In this document: positions 34,282 to 41,620 of the stretch, piece after piece
Position numbering within the stretch: position 1 is the stretch's first letter
Layout of the letters: the number at the start of each line of letters is the position of its first letter
NCBI GenBank assembly: GCA_023898405.1
Contig: CP060221.1
Coordinates: forward strand, 1,240,001 to 1,304,000
Length of the DNA stretch: 64,000 nt
Source of the DNA: Myxococcales bacterium
GTDB taxonomy: Bacteria; Myxococcota; UBA727; JABDBI01
Direction: 5' to 3'
Program-made: the position numbers and the translations under genes
The notes under the pieces: generated by a model
The model's input: the letters and a program-made list of their open reading frames with translations, nothing else
Told to the model about the DNA's origin: nothing
Database searches by the model: none

Positions 34282-34617
34282 ATGAAAGTTAAAAAATTTT
34301 TTTTAGCTAGTATCGCAGGAACGTTGTTAATAACTGGGTCATCTTTTGCTGCTCCATCCAACAACCATCCTGTTTCTATAGATGAAATAGAATTGATCGA
34401 AGAAAATATTATGGCCAGTTCTTCTTCAGAAGAAATAGCCAACCATCATCGTGAACGTCGCGGTGGCTGGGAACGTCATGGTGGCAGAGAAAGACGCGGC
34501 GGTTGGGAACGTCGTGGTGGTAGAGAAAGACGCGGCGGTTGGGAACGTCGTGGTGGTTGGGAACGACATGGCGGATGGGGTCATGGTTGGGGCCACGGCC
34601 ATTGGCATCGTCGTTAA
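34282..34617 (+). CDS. Secreted Arg/Gly/Trp/His-rich hexapeptide-repeat protein
   Basis: 111 aa. Signal peptide MKVKKFFLASIAGTLLITG with cleavage near SSFAA, then an acidic leader-like stretch (SIDEIELIEENIMASSSSEE). Then come seven tandem six-residue units E-R-(R/H)-G-G-(W/R), and finally a Gly/His/Trp tail (GHGWGHGHWHRR). The product is strongly basic and aromatic. It could bind metal, nucleic acid or polysaccharide, or be a modified-peptide precursor; none is proven. I chose the ATG at 34282 for its AAGGGGGA site 6 nt upstream. It lies immediately before a four-gene HTTM membrane-protein operon on the same strand, with a ~26-bp gap, so it is probably co-transcribed. Confidence 0.75.
   Translation: MKVKKFFLASIAGTLLITGSSFAAPSNNHPVSIDEIELIEENIMASSSSEEIANHHRERRGGWERHGGRERRGGWERRGGRERRGGWERRGGWERHGGWGHGWGHGHWHRR
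34453..34578 (+). repeat. Seven tandem 18-bp coding repeats
   Basis: 18-bp units encoding E-R-(R/H)-G-G-(W/R) follow each other without spacer. DNA identity between units is high (gaacgtcgtggtggt-type), so copy number could vary by recombination or slippage without changing frame. Confidence 0.85.
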
Positions 34618-34642
34618 TATCTAGAATATTTTATTGTAGAGC

Positions 34643-35551
34643 ATGAGGTGGGCTATGGCGCATTTGCTTCCTTCTCGTTTTTTAGTATTTTCAAATGCGT
34701 TTGCCCGCTTTTCTCTAAACTTGGCATGCACAACGAGTGATGCAACCCAAAAAACTTGGGCATTTAGACTATTTCGCACCTTCCTAATTATAAAAATTTC
34801 TCTTCCTTACTTTTTTCCTTACGGATTATCCCGCTCATTCGATCCAGTTGCATGGATAATTTTCACAGGGATTGTAGCATTATCTTTTTCAAAAAAATTT
34901 TATATTTTTTCACTTACCACTGCTTTAGCAATTTCTTTTAACGAATTATTGAACACCTGGCCATTTAGCATCAACCATGGATTTCTTGAATTTTTTATAT
35001 TAATTTTATCCTTACTCATCCCTGAAAATGAAGACATCTCGTCTCAACTATCCTGCACTGACTTAATAAAAATTTTGATGTTATCTGTTTGGTTTTATTC
35101 CGGCGTCCATAAACTTTTTGATGGATATTACTGGAATGCAGAATTTTTTGCTCTTGAAGCACTTTCCGATAACACTACCCTAGGGAACTACCTCAACAGC
35201 ATTCTAAATATATTCGGCCAAAGCGATTCTTTTGCAGGCCAAATTCCATTTGGCTGCTGCAGCCAAGCAGTAATCCATTTTGGACTCTGGCAACGTGGAC
35301 TGCTGCTTGCCTGTTCGTGGTTCACTATTATAGCTGAACTGGGACTGCCAATTTTGGTTTTAGTTCCAAAATTTCGTAATCTTGGTATTACTGGTCTTTT
35401 TATTTTTCAAGTTACAATCGCTTTTTTTTCAGGTGAAATTGATTTTGCATTTTCAGCTCTCGCTATTTTGCTCTTGTTTGTGCCAAAATCAGCACCCTAC
35501 GGCTATGTCTTGTTAACGTGTTTAATTTTTATGGTTCAGCCATGGCTTTAA
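34643..35551 (+). CDS. HTTM-type multi-pass membrane protein (first of operon)
   Basis: 302 aa with about seven hydrophobic segments. The pattern resembles HTTM (horizontally transferred transmembrane) proteins related to the membrane domain of vitamin-K-dependent gamma-carboxylase: LMLSVWFYSGVHKLFDGYYWNAEFFALEAL (the S-G-x-x-K-x-x-x-x-Y-W helix) and LLACSWFTIIAELGLPILVLVPKFR (E-x-x-x-P-x). The start may be 34643 or the ATG at 34655, which is closer to AGGTGG. Function unknown. It overlaps the next gene by TAATG. A paralogous HTTM protein closes the operon. Confidence 0.6.
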   Translation: MRWAMAHLLPSRFLVFSNAFARFSLNLACTTSDATQKTWAFRLFRTFLIIKISLPYFFPYGLSRSFDPVAWIIFTGIVALSFSKKFYIFSLTTALAISFNELLNTWPFSINHGFLEFFILILSLLIPENEDISSQLSCTDLIKILMLSVWFYSGVHKLFDGYYWNAEFFALEALSDNTTLGNYLNSILNIFGQSDSFAGQIPFGCCSQAVIHFGLWQRGLLLACSWFTIIAELGLPILVLVPKFRNLGITGLFIFQVTIAFFSGEIDFAFSALAILLLFVPKSAPYGYVLLTCLIFMVQPWL

Positions 35552-36132
35552 TGCTCAAAACAAAACTGAGAACTTTAGCTAAAAAAACAGCCTTGATCCT
35601 TTTTGCAGCGCTGCTTATATGGCCAATTTTTCATATGCTGTTTGTTCAAACCCTACACTTATCACCTTGGCGTTTATTTGGCTGGGGAATGTATGCTGCA
35701 CCTACTCCTCAGGCTCAGTCTCTGCTTTGGGTAGTAGTAAACGAAAACAACCAAAAAATTGATTCAAAAAAATTATTTAATTTGCTTGCTAATTTGAAAC
35801 ATGATCCAACTCAGGAAAGCAACTGTATAAATGTTTTCCTACAAAGAGATGAAAAAATGCTCAAAAGAATTCCTTTGAGCGGCCTATGTAGCGACAGCGT
35901 AAATGAATCGCATCTCGAACAATTTTTGCATCTGGGTTCAACTTATCATCTTAAAAAATTTGTTGATGCTGCCCTTTTACGAATCGGGCTAAAGAATAAT
36001 CAAAGCTATGCGTTTTGGACTCATCAACGATTTAATATTTTTTTTAATAAAGCATTTTTAGAAAGCTATTCGTACAGCATATCAGCCGATAACGCACACT
36101 ATCTAGGAAAAATTCGCAGCGAACGAGGTTAA
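35551..36132 (+). CDS. Membrane-anchored protein of the HTTM operon, unknown function
   Basis: 193 aa. One N-terminal transmembrane helix (TALILFAALLIWPIFHMLFV) is followed by SPWRLFGWGMYAAPTPQAQ and a mostly soluble extracytoplasmic domain. The W-G-M-Y-A-x-P motif resembles small anchored partners found beside HTTM proteins. Translation probably restarts at the TAATG overlap with the upstream gene (35551), though ATG 35542 is also possible. A third, similarly built anchored protein follows, so the operon alternates HTTM and anchored proteins. No family name can be given with confidence. Confidence 0.65.
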   Translation: MLKTKLRTLAKKTALILFAALLIWPIFHMLFVQTLHLSPWRLFGWGMYAAPTPQAQSLLWVVVNENNQKIDSKKLFNLLANLKHDPTQESNCINVFLQRDEKMLKRIPLSGLCSDSVNESHLEQFLHLGSTYHLKKFVDAALLRIGLKNNQSYAFWTHQRFNIFFNKAFLESYSYSISADNAHYLGKIRSERG

Positions 36133-36138
36133 TTTATT

Positions 36139-36648
36139 ATGAAAAAATTCGCTAAAACAATGTTCTTAACGTGTGCTCTCCTTCATTTAACTTTAGTAAC
36201 AATGAGCGCTTCATACGTAAGAATAGCTGATTGGTTTTTGGGAAAAAATTTCATTGAGTGGTACCAAAAAGCATCGGGAGCAGATAGCAGTTATGGTTTT
36301 TTTGCTCCAGCACCTGGCCTAAAAACCCGCGGCGTTTTTGATATTGTCAAAACATCAGGCGAAAAAATCGAAGATATTCACTTTATACCAACAACTGAAA
36401 GAGAAGCTCAGATTCGTATGGGAGGAATTTTTGAAGAATTCACCAGTGAAGAATTTGAATTTCCCGAATTCCGCAAACCCTTAGCTTCAGGTTTAGCTGC
36501 CGTCATCTTTTCACGCTATAACGACGCCTCTGAGGCCAAACTTCGAATACAAGGTTATCAATCAGTAAGCATGGAAGAATATCGTCAAGGGCTTCGCTCG
36601 CAGTGGGCTGATTATTACACCGCACAATTTTCTCGCTCTACAAGATAA
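36139..36648 (+). CDS. Membrane-anchored protein of the HTTM operon (DUF5819-like?)
   Basis: 169 aa. N-terminal helix (AKTMFLTCALLHLTLVTMS), then a soluble domain with DSSYGFFAPAPGLKTRGVFDIV. The Y-x-F-F-A-P-x-P feature resembles the F-x-P-x-P motif in small anchored proteins accompanying HTTM genes in other bacteria, but this is a visual match only. It lies 6 bp after the preceding gene and 14 bp before the last HTTM gene, so it is part of the same operon. Probably a periplasmic subunit or partner of the HTTM proteins. Confidence 0.65.
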   Translation: MKKFAKTMFLTCALLHLTLVTMSASYVRIADWFLGKNFIEWYQKASGADSSYGFFAPAPGLKTRGVFDIVKTSGEKIEDIHFIPTTEREAQIRMGGIFEEFTSEEFEFPEFRKPLASGLAAVIFSRYNDASEAKLRIQGYQSVSMEEYRQGLRSQWADYYTAQFSRSTR

Positions 36649-36662
36649 TTGGAGAATAAATA

Positions 36663-37589
36663 ATGACAGTCTTAGAATATTCTCAAAACAGCATTGCGAT
36701 TAGATTTAAAAATTTTTTTGACGATTTTTTTTTCAAACCAGCATCGGCAAAACCCTTAGCCCTATTTCGTATTTTCCTTTGTATGCTTTTGCTCGTTCAA
36801 GCATTTGTAATGCGCAAGCATTTTTTGTTTTTTTTCTCTCCACACAACTTAATTCAGGGAGAGGTTAATGCCATTATCAGCGATCCAACACTTCCTAACT
36901 TATATGGCGTGCTTCAATTTTTGTCGGAAGCGGGAATCTCAACCCACCACGCTTTGATTGCACTGGCTGCTTGCTATATCTTTGCACTGATATTTCTTTT
37001 GCTCGGTCTCTACAGTAACTTTTTTGCTTTTTTAGTATGGTTTTTACATTGGTCATTGCTCAACACAGGCTACAGTGGTGCTTATGGGGCAGATATGTAT
37101 GCCCACATATTCTTATTTTATCTCATATGGATTCCATGCGGCTACCACTACTCACTCGATCAATTTTTTAAGCGAACAAATGGACTCCCATCATACAAAG
37201 CTCGTTTAGGTTTACGGGTATTACAACTTCATATGTGCATCTCCTATTTGACAAGCGGAATAGAAAAGGCTTCGTCAGTGCAGTGGTGGAATGGTGAAGT
37301 GATATACAAGGCGCTCAATACCCCCGGATACAACACAGTTAACTTTGATTGGCTGGCTCATGTTCCAGCACTTCCCATGTTCAGCGGTTGGTGTGTTTTA
37401 GCCATAGAAATTTTTTATTGCGTACTTGTTTGGCCACAAAAAACACGAGCATGGTGGATCTATACAACATGCTTAATGCACATTGGTATTGCTCTCTTTC
37501 TCAATCTGCCAATCTTTGGTTTTTTAATGTGCATTCCCAGTTTTACACTATTTATATTCTCGCCAGAACCACAATTAACCAAAGCATAG
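36663..37589 (+). CDS. HTTM domain protein (vitamin-K-dependent carboxylase-like membrane domain)
   Basis: 308 aa with about seven transmembrane helices. HTTM features are clear: SAKPLALFRIFLCMLLLVQAF near the N-terminus; TGYSGAYGADMYAHIFLFYL (the conserved G-x-x-x-Y-G-x-D-x); LRVLQLHMCISYLTSGIEKASSVQWWNGEVIY (the Q-x-x-x-x-Y-x-x-x-G-x-x-K-x-x-x-x-x-W-x-x-G block); and FSGWCVLAIEIFYCVLVW. The family is related to the membrane part of gamma-glutamyl carboxylase; bacterial members mostly lack a proven activity. GGAGAATAAATA precedes the ATG. It is the last gene of a tight operon and is followed by a terminator. Confidence 0.85.
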   Translation: MTVLEYSQNSIAIRFKNFFDDFFFKPASAKPLALFRIFLCMLLLVQAFVMRKHFLFFFSPHNLIQGEVNAIISDPTLPNLYGVLQFLSEAGISTHHALIALAACYIFALIFLLLGLYSNFFAFLVWFLHWSLLNTGYSGAYGADMYAHIFLFYLIWIPCGYHYSLDQFFKRTNGLPSYKARLGLRVLQLHMCISYLTSGIEKASSVQWWNGEVIYKALNTPGYNTVNFDWLAHVPALPMFSGWCVLAIEIFYCVLVWPQKTRAWWIYTTCLMHIGIALFLNLPIFGFLMCIPSFTLFIFSPEPQLTKA

Positions 37590-37643
37590 TTGCCTAAAGG
37601 CTGTTTTGAAAATAATTGTCAACTTACTTCTTAGGATATTTTT

Positions 37644-37679
37644 AACAGTCTCCAGATCTTACTTAGAGACTGTTTTTTT
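37644..37679. terminator. Terminator between HTTM operon and osmoprotectant transporter
   Basis: The stem AACAGTCTC / GAGACTGTT is a 9-bp perfect dyad with a 13-nt loop and seven T on the plus strand. The right arm overlaps the last codons of the convergent transporter gene. It probably terminates the HTTM operon. Confidence 0.8.
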
Positions 37680-39180
37680 CTTCATTAAAAATACGAGCAA
37701 CCGCGGCAGGATCTTGCCCTTCTCCATCTACTTTAAAATTAAGATCTCTAATTTGTTTTTCATCTATCGTTCCTACTAAATTTTTTAAAACTTGATTTAG
37801 CTTAGATAATTGCTGTCCAAACTTTTTACTCGTCAGTATCATCGCATCAAAAGATAAACTGGCATTTTTATCATCTTCTAGAACAAGCATGTCATGAGCA
37901 TCAATGTGCCCGTCAGTGGTGAATACCACAATTACATCGACGTTACCCTTATCTGCTGCCTGATATACCAAAGCGTGATCCATAATGATTTTTTTGGAAA
38001 ACCTAATTTTGTAACTCTCTTTAAAAAGCTGCCATTCAGGACGCCCAAAAAATTCATAATCACCGGCTAAAATCAGATTTGAGTGTTGAGCTAAATCGCT
38101 CAAGTTCTCTATGCCCAATTTCTTGGCTAACTCACGCTTGATAGCAAAAGCGTAATTATTTTTAAAACCAATTTTTCCCACCAACTCAACACCATCTTTG
38201 TTCAAGAATTTTTCAATCTTTTGATAAAGATATACTGAATCCAAAGGGTGCTCCTTCATCTGCATGGTGTGATTCCAAAGTGTCGCAGAATACTCAACAA
38301 ATACGTCGATCTCATTCGCTTTTAATGCCTCATAGGCTGTAAGCGACGACAAAGATTGACGAATTTTTACCTTACAATCATCCTGATTCTCGATTTTTTG
38401 CTTTAATATTTCGCTCAAAATGTATTGTTCAGTTATTGCCTTTGCCCCTATAACTATCTGTTGATTTTTAGAAGGCCAATATTCTTTTACGGCATCGTAA
38501 ACTACGTATGAAAACAACAATGCAAATAGAGCGAAGGCACCCGCAACCCATGATTTTTTTTCTCGCTCTAACCCATAGGCCAATACTCTCACGAGAGTAT
38601 CCAACCCAACTGCCAATACTGCTGCAGCGATACAGCCAATTGTAATAGACGCTATATTTTGAGTTTGCAGTCCAACAAAAATATAATTGCCTAAACTTGT
38701 TGCACCCACTGGAGTGGAAAGTGTTGCAGTCCCTACGGTCAGCGTTGTAGAGGTTCTTATGCCAGCAATTATCATCGGTGTGGCCAAAGGCAATTCAACA
38801 CGAAATAAGCGCTGCGCTCTTGTCATCCCTACGCCCTTAGCCGCTTCTATAAAGGCAGGATCCACAGCCCTGAGTCCCACCACGGTATTTCTCAAAATAG
38901 GAAGAATACTGTAAAGAACTAAAGCAATAAAAGCAGGTAAATAGCCTATGCTATGAGCCCCAAGAAGCGCAAGAAGAGGGACCATAGCAGCAAGCAAGGC
39001 AAGACTTGGAATTGTTTGAATAATCTGAGCAATTCCTAAAGCTATTCGTTCAACAGGTTTAAAACGAGCGGCAAGTATTCCTAAGGGAACGCTGATTAAG
39101 ATTCCTAAACTCAAAGAGGTCAAGGTCAAATTTAAATGCGCTGATAGGTACTCTGGTAAAAGGCGAAGCTGCTCAATCAT
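37663..39180 (-). CDS. Osmoprotectant/glycine betaine ABC transporter, fused permease and substrate-binding protein
   Basis: 505 aa. Residues ~1-210 form a permease with six helices and the inner loop VDPAFIEAAKGVGMTRAQRLFRVELPLATPMI (E-A-A-x-x-x-G motif that docks the ATPase), as in OpuBB/OpuCB/ProW. Residues ~240-505 form an OpuBC/ProX-type choline or betaine binding domain (IVIGAKAITEQYILSEILKQ and LTAYEALKANEIDVFVEYSATLW). The fused layout is known for OpuBB/BC-type transporters in other bacteria. It imports compatible solutes at high osmolarity. It overlaps its ATPase gene by ATGA. The exact solute is not determinable. Confidence 0.92.
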   Translation of the reverse strand: MIEQLRLLPEYLSAHLNLTLTSLSLGILISVPLGILAARFKPVERIALGIAQIIQTIPSLALLAAMVPLLALLGAHSIGYLPAFIALVLYSILPILRNTVVGLRAVDPAFIEAAKGVGMTRAQRLFRVELPLATPMIIAGIRTSTTLTVGTATLSTPVGATSLGNYIFVGLQTQNIASITIGCIAAAVLAVGLDTLVRVLAYGLEREKKSWVAGAFALFALLFSYVVYDAVKEYWPSKNQQIVIGAKAITEQYILSEILKQKIENQDDCKVKIRQSLSSLTAYEALKANEIDVFVEYSATLWNHTMQMKEHPLDSVYLYQKIEKFLNKDGVELVGKIGFKNNYAFAIKRELAKKLGIENLSDLAQHSNLILAGDYEFFGRPEWQLFKESYKIRFSKKIIMDHALVYQAADKGNVDVIVVFTTDGHIDAHDMLVLEDDKNASLSFDAMILTSKKFGQQLSKLNQVLKNLVGTIDEKQIRDLNFKVDGEGQDPAAVARIFNEEKNSL

Positions 39181-39938
39181 GCATTATCTCCGAGCAGATC
39201 GTCCAGTGCTTTTGTTTGTCTTCGCGGGGTATCCATTATTTGCTGAACATAGTGATTTTTTGGATTATTAAGTAATTCTTGTGGCTCGCCAACCTGAAGG
39301 AGTCTCCCGTCTTTCATAACAGCGATACGATCTGCAATAATCATCGCTTCTGAAATATCGTGGGTAACCAATATCGTCGTTAATCCGAGATTTTTTTTGA
39401 GCTCTAAAAAAGTCTTTTGGAGTTGCTCCCTCACAATTGGATCCAAAGCACCGAAAGGCTCATCGAGCAGCATTAATTCTGGTCTTACAGCTAAACAGCG
39501 AGCCACACCAACCCTTTGTTGTTGTCCCCCGGAAAGTTCACGCGGCCTTCTACTCTTTACAACGACATCAAGACTCACAAGCCTAAGCAATTCATCTGTG
39601 CGAGTTCGAATTTTTTTCTTATTCCATCCAGCTAATTTCATTGGCACCGCAATATTTTCAGCAATATTCATATGAGGAAACAAACCTACTTTTTGAAACA
39701 CATATCCAATTTTTCGACGCAAAATGTGAGGAGAAAATTTTCTGGTATCTTTTCCATCGATCAGTACTTTGCCTAGGGATGGATCTATCAAGCGATTAAT
39801 TGTTTTAAGCGTAGTGGTTTTACCTGAACCAGAACCACCAACTATAGCCAAAGACTCTCCCCTCATCACTTCGAGCGAAACATTTTTTAGAACTGTTTTC
39901 CCATTGTAGGATTTGGATAAATTGCAAAGTTTGATCAT
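39177..39938 (-). CDS. Osmoprotectant/glycine betaine ABC transporter ATP-binding protein
   Basis: 253 aa. Complete ABC ATPase: VGGSGSGKTTTLKTINRLID (Walker A), Q-loop YVFQKVGLFPHMNI, signature ELSGGQQQRVGVARCLA, Walker B LMLLDEPFGALDPIVR, and H-loop LVTHDISEAM. The I-N-R-L and F-G-A-L-D-P patterns fit OpuCA/ProV-type ATPases, although no C-terminal CBS pair is present, so osmosensing by CBS domains is unlikely. AAGGAG lies upstream of the ATG. First gene of a two-gene operon with the fused permease. Confidence 0.93.
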   Translation of the reverse strand: MIKLCNLSKSYNGKTVLKNVSLEVMRGESLAIVGGSGSGKTTTLKTINRLIDPSLGKVLIDGKDTRKFSPHILRRKIGYVFQKVGLFPHMNIAENIAVPMKLAGWNKKKIRTRTDELLRLVSLDVVVKSRRPRELSGGQQQRVGVARCLAVRPELMLLDEPFGALDPIVREQLQKTFLELKKNLGLTTILVTHDISEAMIIADRIAVMKDGRLLQVGEPQELLNNPKNHYVQQIMDTPRRQTKALDDLLGDNA

Positions 39939-40572
39939 AGCTTGAATCTCCTTGCTTTAGTTTTATGGCATGATTGCACTATCGGTTGGATAAACAGATC
40001 CAACACTCGGCCCCTCGGTACCCAAATGCACAAAGTTAAGGGGCGAATTTTTGAAAAAATAATTACTGGTTTATTTTTTTGTTATGAGAACTACTCGTCT
40101 CTTATTCTCGCAAGCTCTCAAAAAAAATTGCTTTTGGCAACCATGGATAGATGATTTTGATTTTAGTCAATAGCCAACCCCCCAAAAAAATACAAAAATA
40201 TTTTTTGCGCTCTTACTAATGGATGATTTTTGGACAAAGTAATTTCTTCGGTAGTGTTGCAAAAACACTGCCCTGATGAGTGCTGAGATGTTGAAAAACA
40301 AGAATACGATAAGCAATTGGCTTACTTTTATGAACACAGTACCCAAGTCCTAGGTAAAGTTTTACCTAAAAAGCTCAAAGAAATTCATCGAACCCTAGGC
40401 AAAAATGAGCGTGAAAAAATTCTACGTAAAATAGAAACAACGCTTTCTAAACAATATTTTTCAACACAATTGAAACATCACACACGCAAACAATTTATTA
40501 TGTTTTTATTTGTCTTAAAAACATCTTTTATTTTTAATCAAATAGTCTATACAATAAAAAGAGGTGTTCACG
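39939..40572. other. 634-bp intergenic region with hairpin and a doubtful small frame
   Basis: AT-rich region between the transporter (-) and a lipoprotein gene (+). It contains an imperfect hairpin, GGTAGTGTT / AACACTGCC with loop GCAAA (40250-40272). It also contains a TTG-started frame of 92 codons (40317-40595, Lys-rich: LPKKLKEIHRTLGKNEREKI) that has no ribosome binding site and overlaps the lipoprotein start. That frame may be a gene remnant. Nothing else is recognisable. Confidence 0.45.
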
Positions 40573-41613
40573 GTGAATGTGAGGTCATTAAATAAAAAAT
40601 TTTTAGCCTTGTCAGTTATTACTTTTGCTCTTTTGATGCAAACTTCCTGTGGACCCGAAAAACCTATAAGAAAAGTTTATTTAAGCAAAGAAACTTATTT
40701 CAAAGAACTAAATGAAACACTCAACGATCATCATTTTCTCACCCCCATCAAAGAAAATGATTTTCACGTTGTTGGCAACACAAATTCTATCTACGATGCT
40801 GATGTTGTTGTGTTCGGTGACTTTTATGATAGCCCTGATGTAACGAAAGATTTTATTCGTTTCGCTAATTCCTTTTTAAGAAAAAACGATAACATTATTT
40901 ACCAAGCTGACTCTGAAAGAATTAGCAACATCATTAACTATCTTCATAAAAACAATAAATTTTACATATATTCCAACTATATCACCAGAAATAAAGCATA
41001 CAATTTGGTTAAAAAATCAGATAGTTGGGACGATCCATTAGCGGCCTACACCTATATTTCAAATAAAATAAAATTCGATATCCTTCTCGCCCTTGAGTCG
41101 GTTCATGATGAAATAAAGTCAAAAGCATCTGTATGGGACGAACTAAAAGTTGATGGTTGGGATAAAACTGCACTCAACAATGAGCTTGTTCCGCTCGAAA
41201 ATTTTTCCCAAAGAAATACGCTGCTGGCGCAAAAAATTAGTGAAAAACAAAGCCAAACCAATAAAACTTTAGTGTTTGCTGACGCACTTCATATTCCTCA
41301 CTATGGCATTGCCTTTGCAAAAACCCGGCTCATGAAAGAAGCCCCTCAAACTCCAACTATCAAGCAGATGATTTCAACTCAAAGCGTGCAAGAATTTTTT
41401 AAGCTTTGTGGAACACTGCCCGAACAGATTCGCAAGAAATCGCTATGTGGTGCAACTCAAGGTGTTTGGAGCTCTCTCATGAATAGTAAGAAAAAATTTG
41501 TACTAATGAGTAAGAAAAAGCCTGAAAAAAGTCTTACTCAAGAATTGCACAAAGGTTTTGGAGAAGACTATCGAATTATAAGAGAAAAGAACTTAGTTCC
41601 AAATAAGCTCTAA
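40573..41613 (+). CDS. Putative lipoprotein, ChaN/TraB-like fold suspected
   Basis: 346 aa. The signal segment LALSVITFALLMQTSCGPEK suggests a lipoprotein with Cys as the acylated residue. The mature part has ADVVVFGDFYDSPDVTKDF near its start and SQRNTLLAQKISEKQSQTNK then TLVFADALHIPHYGIAFA later. This spacing resembles the ChaN/TraB/EreA clan (G-E-x-H-x near the start, R-N-x-x-x-x-x-I in the middle, G-x-x-H-x-x-x-x-G near the end), but the key Glu and His are replaced. I chose the GTG at 40573, 7 nt after AGAGGTG. Function unknown. Confidence 0.6.
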   Translation: MNVRSLNKKFLALSVITFALLMQTSCGPEKPIRKVYLSKETYFKELNETLNDHHFLTPIKENDFHVVGNTNSIYDADVVVFGDFYDSPDVTKDFIRFANSFLRKNDNIIYQADSERISNIINYLHKNNKFYIYSNYITRNKAYNLVKKSDSWDDPLAAYTYISNKIKFDILLALESVHDEIKSKASVWDELKVDGWDKTALNNELVPLENFSQRNTLLAQKISEKQSQTNKTLVFADALHIPHYGIAFAKTRLMKEAPQTPTIKQMISTQSVQEFFKLCGTLPEQIRKKSLCGATQGVWSSLMNSKKKFVLMSKKKPEKSLTQELHKGFGEDYRIIREKNLVPNKL

Positions 41614-41620
41614 ATCAATT

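Noticed and set aside
34453..34578. CRISPR-like tandem array
   Set aside because: Repeats are contiguous 18-bp coding units without spacers inside an open frame.
40317..40595. TTG-started Lys-rich frame of 92 codons
   Set aside because: No Shine-Dalgarno, overlaps the start of the lipoprotein gene in another frame, no recognisable family. Mentioned as a possible remnant only.
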